Source: Chamaelirium japonicum (taxonomy: Eukaryota > Streptophyta > Magnoliopsida > Liliales > Melanthiaceae). From it: 64,000 nucleotides of DNA. Numbering within the stretch: position 1 is the stretch's first letter; the number at the start of each line of letters is the position of its first letter. The stretch spans positions 96,541,519 to 96,605,518 of the forward strand of contig OX393550.1 of the NCBI GenBank assembly GCA_947650365.1, given 5' to 3'. The notes beneath the pieces were generated by a model that saw only the letters and a list, made by a program, of their open reading frames with translations, was not told the origin of the DNA and ran no database searches. A program made the translations under genes and the position numbers. Shown here piece by piece: positions 46,253 to 58,149 of this stretch.

Positions 46253-47061
46253 CCTCCTTCATGTATCTCCCTCATGATTTCTGCTGCTTGCTCCTTCATG
46301 AGGCATTTGAGGTACGGTCCGCCGAACGAACGCTTGTATAGCTCGTCATCAATGAGGGTGTATCTTAGTGCATGCACTTTGGTTCTCCGAGCATCATCGA
46401 TGTCCTCCGGTAGTATCCCATCAAGTAGGTACTTCTTCATGTTGACTACCCAATCAGCACCGGCCGCATTAGTATAGGCTGCTTCAATGGCTTGCGTCCT
46501 CCCAGCCAGGTGACTATCTTCTGCGCGACCGGCTGTTCGGGGGTCAACTTGTACCTCGATGAAGACCATTTTTTCTCTGTCTTCTCCGAGTACCGATGCT
46601 AGATTAGCAAGGGCATCCGCCTGCTTGTTCTCCGCTCTGAGGAATTGGTGGAAGCTTATGTTCTCAAACTTAGCGATCAACTCCCGGGCTAGCTTCAGGT
46701 AAGCTTGCATTCTTGCATCACGGGCTTCGTATCTACCGGTAATCTGATTGATCACCAGTTGGGAGTCACCGTAGACCTGTAAGCTGGTTACCCCCAGCGC
46801 TGCTGCCATCTCCAATCCTGCCAGCATCGCCTCGTACTCAGCTTCGTTGTTTATCGTCAGGAACAGTAGTCGCACTGATTTTTCGAGCTTCGTGTGGTCG
46901 GGGGTCACTAGGACTACCCCTACACCACTCCCGATTGCGCATGACGAGCCATCCACGAATAATCTCCAGCCCTCTTCTCCATCCTCCTCCTGTCCTGTTG
47001 CCGCACCGACTCCCACGGGTCGACCGACAGCTACCGACAGGTCTTCTAACGTCTTTGGCAC
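46216..47061 (-). pseudogene. Archaeal-type RNase H and integrase zinc-finger start
   Basis: This is a second RNase H (aRH), with GWRLFVDGSSCAIGSGVGVVL, then NNEAEYEAMLAGLEMA, GDSQLVINQITG, and ADALANLAS. These carry the acidic catalytic residues D, E, D and D of the fold. It is followed by YTLIDDELYKRSFGGPYLKC and a His-rich segment starting the integrase zinc-binding region. A second RNase H between RT-RNase H and integrase is diagnostic of the Tat lineage. The frame is separated from the RT frame upstream and the integrase downstream. Confidence 0.88.
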
Positions 47062-47200
47062 CGGTGCAGTGTCCTCTACCGGGAAATCATTGAGGAAGTC
47101 TGCAAGTGCTTGGCCCTTGATTGCTTCCTGAGGTACGTACCGAGGGCCGAACTCTTGCAGTTATGCAGCCCACATGCTTAGCCGACCTGCCCGAGTAGAG

Positions 47201-49711
47201 TTATCCAGTACTTCCTTCAGGGGGTGCTTGGTGATGACCTCGATGGGGTGAGCGACGAAGTATGGGTGAAGTCTCCTTGACACGAACACTAGTTTCAGCT
47301 GATGTCATGATGTGGCTGACGTAGTAGACATGCCTCTCTGCTCCTTCACATTCGCATATCAGTACAACGCTGATTGCTACCTCCGATACCGAAAGATATA
47401 CCCCCAGCATTGCACCAGGATGGGGGGCTGTCAAGATAGGGGGTTGGCCAAGGTACGTCTTCAGCTCCTGAAATGCTTCCTCGCAGTGTTGGTCCCAGTC
47501 AAAAGGTGCAAGTTTGCTCAGCCTTTCGAACAGGGGCCTACACCGGTCTGAGGACTTGGATATGAAGCGGTTGAGGGCGTTGATCCGTCCGGTCAGCTTT
47601 TGGACTTCCTTTCGTGACTTGGGCGACGACATCTCCTCCAAAGCTCGGATCTGCTCCGGGTTGGCCTCGATCCCCCGTCGGGTGACCAAGTAACCCAGAA
47701 ATTTTCCCGACGTCAGGCCGAAGGCGCACTTGGCCGGGTTCAACTTTATGCTATACCTCCGCAGGGTTACGAAGGTTTCCTCCAGGTCTTGCATATGCGC
47801 TTCCTCTGCCTGGCTCTTCACAAGTAAGTCGTCGACGTAGACCTCCACGTTCCTTTCGATTTGGTCGACGAACATCTTATTCACCAGCCTTTGGTACGTC
47901 GCCCCCGCGTTCTTCAACCCGAATGGCATCATCTTGTAGCAGTAGAGACCCCGACCCATGACGAAGGTCGTGTGCTCCTGGTCCTCTGGGTGGTTCATGG
48001 GGATCTGGTGATAGCCCGAATACCCGTCCATAAACAAGAGCCTCTCGTGTCCCGCCGTTGAATCTACCAGGGTATCGATGCGTGGTAGTGGGTAGCTGTC
48101 CTTCGGGCATGCCTGATTAAGGTTTGTGAAACCGATACAGACCCGTATGGCTCCAGACTTCTTGGGGACGGTGACCATGTTAGTGATCCATTTCGGGTAC
48201 CGAGCCTCTCGGATGATGCTCGCTCGTAATAACTTTTCTACCTCAGCGTTGACCGCTGCTGCTTTCTCCGGTGCAAGCGACCGGGGCTTCTGGCGTACAG
48301 GTGCAGCTCCTTCTCGAATGTTGAGGTGGTGGCAGGCTACCTCGCGGTGGATGCCCGGCATGTCTTCGACTGACCATGCGAACATATCCTGGTTTGCCTT
48401 GAGGAATGTTGTCATAGCTTTGGCATGATGCTTTGGCAGCTGCGACCCGAGAAAGGTTATCTTCGGATGACCCGTTTCTCCTAAGTCCACGGGCAGAATC
48501 CGCTCGACGGCAGGTGACTCCTCCCACTCCGTGTTCAGGTCTGTCATTGACCTCTTCGACTCGTCCGGTTCTTTAGATTCAATCGGTCGGTCGGTCTTCT
48601 GCGGGTGCGTCGTCCTGTTAAGCTCTTTACCTTCAGCTGGTAGGTCAGTCTCCATCGGGTCGCTCGGATCAGTTAGCTCTTTAAGTTCAGCTAACTGACC
48701 GGCCTTCTTTAAGTTCCTCGACGCAGTCAGTTCTTTACGTTCAACTGACTGGTCAGTCTTCGGCAGGTCCCTCGACAATGTCAGCTCTTTACGTTCAACT
48801 GACAGGTCGGTCTTCAGCAGGTCCCCCGACATTGTCAGTTCTTTACGTTCAACTGATAGGTCGGTCTTCAGCAGGTCCCCCGACACTGTCAGTTCTTTAC
48901 GTTCAATTGACAGGTCGGTCTTCAGCAGGTCCCCCGACACTGTCAGTTCTTTAAGTTCAACTGACAGGTCGGTCTTTTGAAGGGCTTGGCCTCCTCGCAC
49001 TCCTACGCTTGATCGGGCGAGGTGCTGGAACGTTGGAGCTTCTTGACTCCGCTTCGTAGTCCAGAGGTTGAGGATGCCCAACTCAGCTCCGTCTTCGCCT
49101 GGTTCTCCTCCCTCGATTTGGCACATTATCTTCAGATGAATGGCGCTAAGCTCGCACTTGGCTGCCGAGGACTGGTCACCTCTAATGCTCATCACGCCCT
49201 TGTCGGTCCAAAACTTAACTACCTGGTGGGCCGACGAGGGGACCGCATCCAAGTGGTGGAGCCACGATCTTCCAAGGATGATGTTGTACGCCGAGTGGGC
49301 TTCAATCACAATGAATCGGGTAAGATTGGTGAGATGCCCTGTTGTGATCGGGAGGGTGATCTCACCAACCACCCTTGCAACCTCTCCCGTGAAGCTCGTT
49401 ATCATCGACGACGACTCAGTCATCTGTCCGCAATCTAGCTGCATGGTGTCGAAGGCGCTGAGGAAGAGCACATCTACCGAACTCCTGGCATCGACCAGAA
49501 TTCTGTTCACCAGGCAATTTGCTATCTGCAGGCGTATAACCAGAGGATGGTTGTGATGCCTCTCTATTCCGACTAGATCAGCCGCCGAAAACTGTACTGT
49601 AGCTTCCACTCTTGGCTCGGGGTGAATGACAGGGTCGAGCACCACATGGTGAACTTGCATTGCTTGCTCAATACGCCGCACCTGATGGTCGACAGAGTTT
49701 GATGATGGCAC
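47201..49711 (-). pseudogene. Tat protease, reverse transcriptase and RNase H
   Basis: Open for 836 codons. An aspartic-protease region comes first, with the active-site motif reading ILVDARSSVDVLF; the usual form is D(T/G)GSS, so the glycine is missing. A linker follows with eight to nine copies of an 18-residue repeat (about residues 242-395). The RT has FMDGYSGYHQIPM, PFGLKNAGATYQRLVNKMF and the catalytic YVDDLLVKS. The RNase H that follows (FDWDQHCEEAFQELK) shifts frame near 47290. The long frame suggests recent activity, but the protease change and frameshift argue against a working polyprotein. Confidence 0.88.
48530..48990 (-). repeat. In-frame 54-bp repeats in the protease-RT linker
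   Basis: Eight to nine units of TDLSVERKELTVSGDLLK or variants. The four near the protease are nearly identical and those toward RT are more divergent. The 54-bp unit keeps the reading frame. Confidence 0.85.
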
Positions 49712-49744
49712 AGGGCCATGGTACCCGTAGACTGCGTCTATCTC

Positions 49745-51346
49745 TCAGAGCTGGATTCTTTCTGGCAGAGGACCCGGTAAGCGTGGTGTCGTTGCTCCTT
49801 GCTGGACTTCCCCTACAGCCTTGGTCTCCTTACGTTGAGGGAGGTTAATGAAGCAGCCAAGGTGGCCGGCCTCAATGAGATCCTCAATATGATACTTGAG
49901 CGCCCGACACTGCAAGGTAGTGTGACCTTGACCTTGGTGGTACTCGCAGTACCTTGATGTATCTCTGGCTCCCCTCTCTCCGGGTTCAAGTGGTTGCGCC
50001 CACTTGAAGTACGGCTCACCCTTGATAGCTTCCAAGATCTGGTCTATGGGGGCGTTCAGTACCGTGAACTCCCTATTCCACTGCGGCCTCGCTGGCCTAT
50101 CTTGCCTTTGCCGCTTCGCTTCGTGCCGTATTGCCTCCCCCTGTTACTTGTTGACGTTCTTCACGGCAGCTGGCTTGGCGTAGTTCTGGTGCGGGACCCT
50201 GGTTTCCACTGCCTTCCTCTTGCGGTCCGCGTCTTCTATCTTGATGTACTTCTCAACACGTCGCGACAGCTCGTCGATCGTCTCCGGGGTTCGCTTGATG
50301 AGTGACGCGTTGACCAGCTGGCTGGGCTGAATAGCATTCTTGAAGGCTGCAATCACTATACGATCCTGCCCGTCTGTGTCCGCCAAGCTCAGGTATTCGA
50401 ACCTGAACCTATGGTAGAATTGCCTTAGTGTCTCCTTCTGGGTCATACTTATCTCGAAGAGTGACTCCAGATTCTTCAGCTCCCGGCGATTGCATCGATA
50501 TTGGTTGATGAACCGCGTGCTCAGCTCCGAGAAAGAGGAGATAGACGAGGGCCTGAGCTTATGGAACCATTCGAGGGGTATTCCCGACAAGCTGTTGGCG
50601 AAGGTCCGGCAGAGGATATGATCATCCTCGTGGGGGACCAGAGCATCCCGGAAAGCCAGTACGTGCTCCACCGGGTTTTTCGATCCGTCAAATTTGGGAA
50701 GGCGTGGAGGATTCCATCCCCGAGGGAATAGCTCCCGGAGCAGCTTCTCGACAAGCGGCGACCGGGCGGCTCCTCGGATAGCGACTTTCTCCAGCCGATC
50801 AGGAGCTCGGACCCCCGGTCAGTCTTGATGGATTCCTTCTCGATCCCCGAGTCGCTCCGATGCATGTACCCGAATGCGCTCATGTACGCTCCTCCGATCA
50901 GCAGTGTGAGCCGGCTACCGACTAGCCGATGTCATCCGAGTGTGATGACTATCACTCGGTTTACGATGATGTTCGTCGTCTCGCTTCGGGCGATGAGCTT
51001 GTGTCGAGTCCGTCTTCGAGTGATGCTTGGAGGCAGGCGACTGTCGGGGGTGTGCCCCGAGCCGGGACCAGACATCCGAGCGTGCCGACGCCGCTCGAGC
51101 GTGCTTGTTTCTTTCCGCAGGTTTCGAGCTACTCGAGTCTCGCCCGTCGGGATTTGCACTTTGGACCTCCACCGAGCGATTAACTCTGGCCTCCACCTGA
51201 GGCAGTGGTTGAGGCTGCACTTGCCCTGGTGGGGCAGCTTGAGTAGGAAGGCTCTGTCCCGCTTGGGCCAACATGCCCGGGTTGAGTAGGCCACTCGTCG
51301 GTGCGGCCCGCATGAAGTCACGCAACTCCTCATAGTTACGCTGCAT
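49745..51346 (-). pseudogene. Tat gag, frameshifted
   Basis: The central Retrotrans_gag-like domain is at 50671-50144 (LCRTFANSLSGIPLEWFHKL, then FRFEYLSLADTDGQDRIVIA). The C-terminal part at 50035-49745 has YCEYHQGQGHTTLQCRALK, the CxxH...H....C knuckle-like block usual in Tat gag. The N-terminal part (51346-50915) is charged and serine-rich. Three frames are needed to cover it. Gag would form the cytoplasmic particle around the RNA. Confidence 0.8.
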
Positions 51347-51781
51347 TGTTTGTAACTAGGCGGTGAGAGCTTACTGGGTCATCATCATGGTAGCCAGAAA
51401 AGCTTCCGACAGTCCCCCTGCTAGAGGAGCCAGGGTTACTACCAGAGCTTGACTGGGCTCCCCGACCCCCAGTATGGGATTCGCCAGCGGGACTACGCGC
51501 TCCGTGTCTGTTGATGGTGGTACAAGACGCCCGGCATCATTAACATCTCCGAGTGGTGCAGCTTCGGATGGGAGCTGTGACGTCGAGCGGGTACGATACG
51601 GTCCACCGGCCATTGCTCTTCAACCGTGCGGTCGTAGCGGTGACATCTAAGTTTATCGATTGATCGACACCCACGGGTCGGTTGGTTAGTAAACTACGGC
51701 AGGTTGCAGGTAGACTCAGACTTGTTGACACCCACGGGTCGACAGTCAAAGTCCCTAGTAGGAAGTCTCAAAGACCTATCC

Positions 51782-51797
51782 CACAGACGGCGCCAAG
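51782..51797 (-). promoter_or_regulatory. Primer-binding site of the Tat element
   Basis: TTGGCGCCGTCTGTGG on the minus strand, three bases after the LTR end. It begins with TGG, complementary to a tRNA CCA end. The particular tRNA is not determined. Confidence 0.75.
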
Positions 51798-52404
51798 GTT
51801 GTGGGGGGTTTTTACTTAAACCGGGCGGTTCGGATGGCAAGCACAATCCAACAAGCCAATAGAAAGACAAAGTCCGAGAATTACGTGGAAAACCCCTTCT
51901 CAACGTCGAAGGGGAAAAAACCACAGGTGGGGCGAGAATACACTAAAACCCTTGCAACGATTACAATCTCTCACCTTAACCCCAATTACACCCTGAGGAT
52001 CGGTCACCCGAGATACCGACCTCTGCAACTTCACTCAAGCTACCAACCTCTGCAGACAACGTCTAATTACCGGCTGCTGCAGACAGCAACTAACTACCGA
52101 CCGACCTCCGTAGCTCCACAAATTTCAGGACGAAACGGGCAGCGTCTCCTCCAGAATTCCTCCCTTTCTGCTGAAGGGGTAGGTCCCCTTTTATAGTGGT
52201 GGGATGACGGTTGTGGCGCTCCGCGCGGAGCGGGTAGACGATGTGTCCCCGCAATGAGCTCAACCGCCGTGGTAGTGATGACGTGGCGTGTGGTCGACAC
52301 TCGGTCACTTTGGCCGGAAATCTCGGGAGCGTAGTCAGCACTCCGTAGCCTCCGAGATTTCCGGGTTCGACCGCCGCATCTCCCTCGACTTGTGGCGCGG
52401 CCGA

Positions 52405-52941
52405 CCGAGATAGGGGGGGGGGGGATTTGAGCCATCCTCCCCCCGTTAGCTTATTGCGCGACCGACCGAGGGGGGGGCCTTGGCTCCTCCCCCCTTCCTT
52501 GCTGTTGTGCGGCCGACCGGGGGGGGGGGACCTTGGCTTCTCCCCCCCTCCTTGCTATTGCACGGCCGACCGAGGGGGAGGGGGGGGGCCTTGGCTCCTC
52601 CCCCCCCCCTCCTTGCTGTTGCGCGGCCGACCGAAGGGGGGGGGGGGGGGGGGGGCGTGGGCTCCTCCCCCCCCTCCTTTCCTGTTGCACGGCCAACCGA
52701 GGTGGGGGGGGGGGGGGCGTGGGCTCCCCCCCTTCCTTTCCTGTCGTGCGGCCTACCGAGGGGAGGGCGTGGGCTCCTCCCCCCCTCCTTTCCTGTCGCG
52801 CGGCCGACCGAGGGGGGGGCGTGGGCTCCTCCCCCCCCCTCCTTTCCTGTTACACGGTCGACCGAGGGGGGGGGGGGGGGGGGGCGTGGGCTCATCCCCC
52901 CCTCCTTTCCTGTCACGTGGCCGACCGAGGACGTACACACA
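52405..52941. repeat. G-run/C-run unit array in the 5' LTR
   Basis: The same unit structure as at 41390-41937, with about nine units. G- and C-run lengths differ between the two LTRs, as expected from slippage after insertion. Confidence 0.9.
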
Positions 52942-53037
52942 ATTGTATTTGGGAAAAGAATGTGTCGACCCCCCCTGACTTTAGCCAATATGGGACTAAA
53001 CCCAATAATCCTCCCTCACACAAAGATAGGGCTGAAC

Positions 53038-53513
53038 TAGGGGTGGCAATGGGTCGTGTCGTGTTGGGTTCGTGTCATGTCTAGTGTCGTGTCGTATCCA
53101 AAACCCCTAGACCCATACCCGACCCGTTTAACTAATCGTGTCTAGATCCTAAACCCGTACCCGACCCGCTAATAAACGGGTAGACCCGATAAGACTCGGT
53201 AAGACCCGTTTACCACCCGGGTCTATTCAGTTGACCCGATCCGACCCAATCAGTCTCAACCCGACCTGACCCAAAAGACCCGCTGGTATTATATATTATA
53301 GTATCAGATTGCGGGTAGACCCGACCCGACCCGTTGAATACTAAACGGGTCTTCCCGGGTCTACCGTGTCCAGACCCTAAACCCGGACCCGACCCGTTTA
53401 TTAAACGGGTCTATCGTGTCGACCCGTTTATGACCCGAACCCGTTTAGCCCTGACCCAGACCCGCTAACTTCGTGTCGGGTCTGCCGTGTCGGGTCTGAA
53501 ATTGCCAGCCCTA
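53038..53513 (-). mobile_element. hAT-type MITE, GGGTCGGGT family, copy 3
   Basis: 476 bp, opposite in orientation to copies 1 and 2. Ends TAGGGGTGGCAAT and ATTGCCAGCCCTA. Exact 8-bp target duplication GGCTGAAC (53030-53037 and 53514-53521). Confidence 0.92.
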
Positions 53514-53606
53514 GGCTGAACACCTTTTCGCCCCGCTTCTCGTGCGCGGGCACAGAGGAAGAGGCACAACCTAGCCACACGCTGGCTCGACTAGAACCTG
53601 GCTGGG

Positions 53607-55158
53607 TGATCTTCTCCGACCACTACCGATATCTGTGCCGGTTGTGTTGTAATTATAGGGCTAAATATCGGGTCATCCTCTGGGATTGCGCAATGGTTAA
53701 CTAGATTCGGACTATAAGTTTTCGATCGATTTAGAGAAAAGGATTTGATTTTGTTAAACTAAGTAAAGTAAATCAATGGTAAAACAAGATTAAAGTAGGA
53801 TAAGATATCAATTGGAGAAGGTCTAGGGTGGCGAATCCACCTCTAGTCTAGCAACTAAGTTATTTATGCCAATTTTCGGGTTTAGTTTCTTATATGGATT
53901 CGACCCACCACACTAGAAGCCGTGATGTTGTCACAGAAAGACTCTACAATTGTATCGATGAGATGGACCATCTTCGGTTGGCACGATCTGTCCACCTAGG
54001 TACGGATCATCTTACTGAGGCTAGATCCATCCAAAGATACAATTGAAAAAGATCCTACAAGTACATTGATGACATGGATCATGTCCGGTTGGCACGATCC
54101 GTCCTCCCGGGCACGGATCGTCTTCCCGAGACATAAGCCATCCAAAGATTTACTTGCAGAAAAATTTATACCTTGCATGATAATCGTAGGATATAAGTAT
54201 AGAAGTTGAACTACGACTAGTATTATAGGAGCATCGATGGTATGAACCATCTTCGGTTGGCACGATCCGTCCTTTTGGGCACGGATCGTCTTCCCTAAGT
54301 ATGATCCATCCAAAGGTAATACCATCCATTGAATAATAGTCATAGATTCAACCATAAAAAATAACCCACGATGCATGTAATCTAGATATGAATAATTTTA
54401 GCAAGAGTAAAATGATTCATATCATAGATTAACTAAAATAATTCATTGTTCAACACAAACTATGCAATAATCCATAGAAGAAAGCTTAAAACCCTAAAAA
54501 GACATGAAAAACAAAGTTGACTAGGCTAGGGTTTCATCGAAACCCTAGGAGGGGCCTTTAGCCAAGCATGGTGACGATGACGATTGCAAAGAAGCTCCGT
54601 GATGTAGCTATGGACGCAAGCTCCGCTCTCCTCCTCTCCGTGATGGCTTCCGGGCTCCAAAAGATGTGTTTTTAGGTCACAAAATACATCTATGTAAGGT
54701 CTGGTCCGTCCCTGGGTTATTCTGTAAGAAATCCCATCACATCACGCAAGCAATCGCGTGTATACGGCTGATTCGTGCATGTTCGATCGATCAGGGTTCG
54801 TGGCCGATCGATCAAAAGTCAGTGGCTTACGGGTTTCAGCCATGTAGTGCGAAATTATTTTGGCCAAAACTTTTCGCTCAGTTGTCGGAATTTGGCGTTC
54901 TTGGGATCATTTCGAAGCTATCGACGAACCCTATCTTTATATGGCATCCTCACATCCAACTAGAGATCCAAGATTTACTGTAATTTGGATTTTATTTTTG
55001 CTTCTTCTCGAATTTGCTCCGTTTGAACCATTTTTCGTGCGATGGCTTGATTTCCTACAAGTTAGAAACACATGCATAAGAGCACTAATGATGGCATGAA
55101 AGAGGGTGATAAAGTATAGGTATAGGGGCATAAATGTGGTGCATTTATGTACCGATCA
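53607..55158 (+). mobile_element. Solo LTR, TGATC...GATCA family, 1552 bp
   Basis: Starts TGATCTTCTCCGAC and ends TACCGATCA. Target duplication CTGGG / CTAGG (53602-53606 and 55159-55163, one mismatch) inside the TRIM. Contains three copies of a block with TTGGCACGATCYGTCC and CACGGATCGTCTTCC (about 53978, 54089, 54256). No coding domain. Confidence 0.75.
53960..54325. repeat. Interspersed repeat block, three copies
   Basis: Each copy has GATGRYATGRAYCATCTTCGG or similar, TTGGCACGATCYGTCC, GGCACGGATCGTCTTCC and ATCCATCCAAAG. They are spaced about 110-165 bases apart within the LTR. Confidence 0.75.
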
Positions 55159-55291
55159 CTAGGCAGAACCCTACTCTAAGACCATTTGTAGATACCTTCA
55201 CGCCCCAAAACCCGGATCGTAAGGTGAGGTCCATAGAGGGTATATGAAGACACAACCACCCAACCCCTAGCTTATGTGGGACTAAACCCAA

Positions 55292-56197
55292 CACATACTT
55301 TCAAGCATGTCTCAAGCTTCAAGCCGGGCCAGACTGCTTACGAGTCATAGCTTGGTGGCATGTCATGGGATGAGCTTCATCCATCGTCTCCCCTCCTCGT
55401 ACATCTTCTCGTTCATAGCGGGACCAACTCTTAGACGGTCATGGTTCGGTATAGTGGGGTTGCATTGAATCACGTCGGCTTGCCTCACTCGCTCCACCCC
55501 TGGATTGTCTCCTTTTCTAGAAATCAGGACTTGGTGCCGAGCGAGGGGATGAATATTTTATACACCCACAATTCCTGTATACTTCCGATACTCATATCTC
55601 TAGGATTCAAGTTTTAAGGTCATCAACAATAGGTCTTGACATATCTCTCATATATCTCCTGAGATATTTAGTTGCCTTGTTGCCTCTTCTAATTCGGAAT
55701 CATTAGACTTCCTAGCTAACAGAACCATCTCATCTAGATCAGAGTATTCGATCTCTGCTGAATAGATTTTTGGTCAACACCTATTGGTGCCTTCATCTAA
55801 AGAGAAAACACAAAGGTCTACAAAAAGCCAATAAACTCCTCAATCTTGAGGGCACTAATTTTTTTACTTGCTTCTATTTCAGCTATCTTAGACATAAATC
55901 TCTCAGGAGATATCTAAGAACTTTCTCGACTACTTTTTATTCAATTATTTCTCACCACTATTATAGCAAGAATTCTATGAAACTCGTTTGTAGTGATAGA
56001 ACTAAAGATAATGCTCAAGTTCAAGTTCCAACCAAAATTGTCATAAGCCAATTTGGTTCAAATAACTTGGGAATGTATGATAATTGTATCCTCGTATACT
56101 TCAATGGAAATTAATCATCCTCTCCATACTACTATCAATACCCTTTTATCGACAGGTTAGAGAAACACCATCATCCTATTTTTTCAAGAGGTGTAGA
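55292..56197. other. Interval without a recognisable gene
   Basis: AT-rich. One frame of 114 codons (55770-56114, plus) is open but resembles nothing I recognise and has no supporting signals. The motif GGAGATAT appears in both orientations at about 55665 and 55905. Confidence 0.35.
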
Positions 56198-57474
56198 TGA
56201 TCGATGTGTAAATACACCAGATTTGCACCCCTAAACCTTTGCCTACTCATCATATTCTATTATTATATCGATGCCTTTATGTATGTTTCTTCCACTTATA
56301 CAAAATGGAGCCACTACGATGGAAATAGCATAAAAGAAGCTAGATAAGAGCAAAGGAGAAGAATGACCGGAGAAATCCAAGAGCAACCCACCAGTGGCAG
56401 TCCCAATGCGAACCTTGATCGATTGTGTCGATCGGTCGAGGCGTTCATGAGCTCACCCAGACAGAAGAGTTGTAAAGCACGATCGGTCAACCAGTTGATC
56501 CATACTCCTACAGAGTTAGCTAGACAGAGGGAAAGCAAACTTCGTGCTATTTATGGGCGCTCATCATCAAGATGATAGGGAAGAGCTTTGGGAGCTGATT
56601 TTGGAGTCCAAAAGTCGTCGTGGAGGGGACGAAGCTGAGATCGCAGTCATGGCAACATCGTGTAGTTTCTTCATCATCACAATCATGCTTGGCTAAAGTC
56701 CTTATCTAGGGTTTTGATGAAACCCTTGTTCATCCAGTAGCTACTTTGTGTTTAATTAGAGTACGTTTTGTCATTTTGTTTGAACTATTTCATATCAATC
56801 GTCAATGATATTATATGATGAGTACTTTTGTTAATTATGTGAGATATGTTGATAAAGTAGTTAGAGCAAAATATGATATGCAAATCATTTTAACTGAACT
56901 TATCGCCGCATGAATGATGCATCGTGCCTAGGGAAGACGGTCTGTGCCTGGAAAGGATAGACTCTGACTGCAGACAGCTCATGCCATACGGGCAATGACA
57001 AAGTAATTTACTATTATAATCACCGAATCCATGATCCATCTCCAAGATGGGCCATGCCACGGGAAGACGGTCCGTTCTCGAAAAGGACGGGCCGTGCCAA
57101 TTGCAGATGGCCAATGCCTTTGAGGGTCATAGGGTGTTTCTTGATATCCATCATATATAGCTTTGGTTATGATGGATCAACTGCTCAAGCAAATAACACA
57201 AAACCCTAGTTAGCATAAAGTAACTATTATGGAACTAGTAGTGGATTCGCCACCCTAGGTTCTCTCCAACTAATAACAACCCACCTTAGTGTGCTTTTGT
57301 CTTAGTATAGATTAGTTAAATAAAACCTAAGTCAAATCTTCGTTCTCCTAAACTGAAATCCTACTTATCCCAATCCTAGATTCTACCTTTCCTATTCTAG
57401 AGTACAACATCGGTATTTAACCCTATAACTACAACACAACCGACAAAGATATCAGTCGTGATCGGAAACGATCA
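56198..57474 (-). mobile_element. LTR of the TGATC...GATCA family, minus strand
   Basis: On the minus strand it starts TGATCGTTTCCGATCACG and ends ACATCGATCA. It has the same block order as 53607-55158: TGTCGGTTGTGTTGTAGTTATAGGG, the CACGGxxxGTCTTCC repeats, and ATGAAACCCT. The flanks GTAGA and GAAGC do not match well, so it may be part of a larger rearranged element. Confidence 0.6.
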
Positions 57475-57479
57475 GAAGC

Positions 57480-58149
57480 TAACTCCCAACAAAGGTTATT
57501 TTATCGATTTACCCTCTCTATAAGAGTCTGTTTCCTAACTATTCATGGAGGATCGACTTCACTCACATTACGCTAAAAAGATCAAACCCACTCTAGAACT
57601 AGTTATGTGACTAACTATCAGAATGCAAAGAAAAGTAATGCTCAAAGTGAAGACTTTCTTATATTGATCGATTGTTAGGATTGATATTGGATGCAAATCT
57701 TTGAAATTATATAATAGACATGAAGAAGCTCATAGATGTCCTATGGCAAGACCTAGATGGGGAGTAAATTGGTCTAACCCAAACATCTACCCAGTTGAAG
57801 GTACAACAAATGGAGGAAGATACTCAATCTCCTGTTCACCCTCTGAGGTTTGAAGCTTGATGTTATAAAGTCAAGATTCTAGTTGCGGGTACCCTATATT
57901 GCAATTCAGTCCTTCAAATGAACCTATTGTTGAACAAAGATCGAGTGCATGATGGAGGGTTAGATTTTGTTGATGGCAGATCGCCCTCCGGGACGATACC
58001 CAGACATGATCCAAGGATGGTTTTGGGAAGGAAGTTGCTAGCCACCGTGATAAAAGTTATAAAATAGGGACGACAACGTTGTAGATTCGTGGTGTTAAGC
58101 TCAAGAAAGCTTGGAAGGAGGGCATTGTCACATTGTCTATTATCCCCTC
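57480..58149. other. Interval upstream of the LINE endonuclease
   Basis: No intact frame. Position and texture suggest a degenerate LINE ORF1 or inter-ORF region, but no domain is recognisable. Confidence 0.3.

Larger units (their letters stand above)
40782..52941 (-). mobile_element. Tat-type Ty3/Gypsy retrotransposon, 12.2 kb
   Basis: LTRs are 51800-52941 (5') and 40782-41937 (3'). Flanks ATTGG (40777-40781) and ATTGT (52942-52946) are a target duplication with one mismatch. The primer-binding site TTGGCGCCGTCTGTGG follows the 5' LTR on the minus strand, and a purine tract AGGAGGGGGTAT precedes the 3' LTR. Order on the minus strand: gag, protease-RT-RNase H, archaeal-type RNase H, integrase, two tandem arrays, an antisense ORF. 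A second RNase H and an antisense ORF after integrase are hallmarks of the Tat lineage. Several frameshifts make this copy non-autonomous now. Confidence 0.92.
52955..55291 (-). mobile_element. TRIM copy 2, with a MITE and a solo LTR nested inside
   Basis: The 5' LTR (55291-55183) is TGTTGGGTTTAG...GGTATCTACA, followed on the minus strand by an AATGGT-type primer-site start. The internal block GGCTCGACTAGAACCTGGC (about 53584-53602) matches copy 1. The 3' LTR at about 53011-52955 is partial. The hAT MITE 53038-53513 and the LTR 53607-55158 interrupt it. Confidence 0.65.

Noticed and set aside
55770..56114. A 114-codon plus-strand frame
   Set aside because: No domain, AT-rich context and no promoter or splice signals; not supported as a gene.
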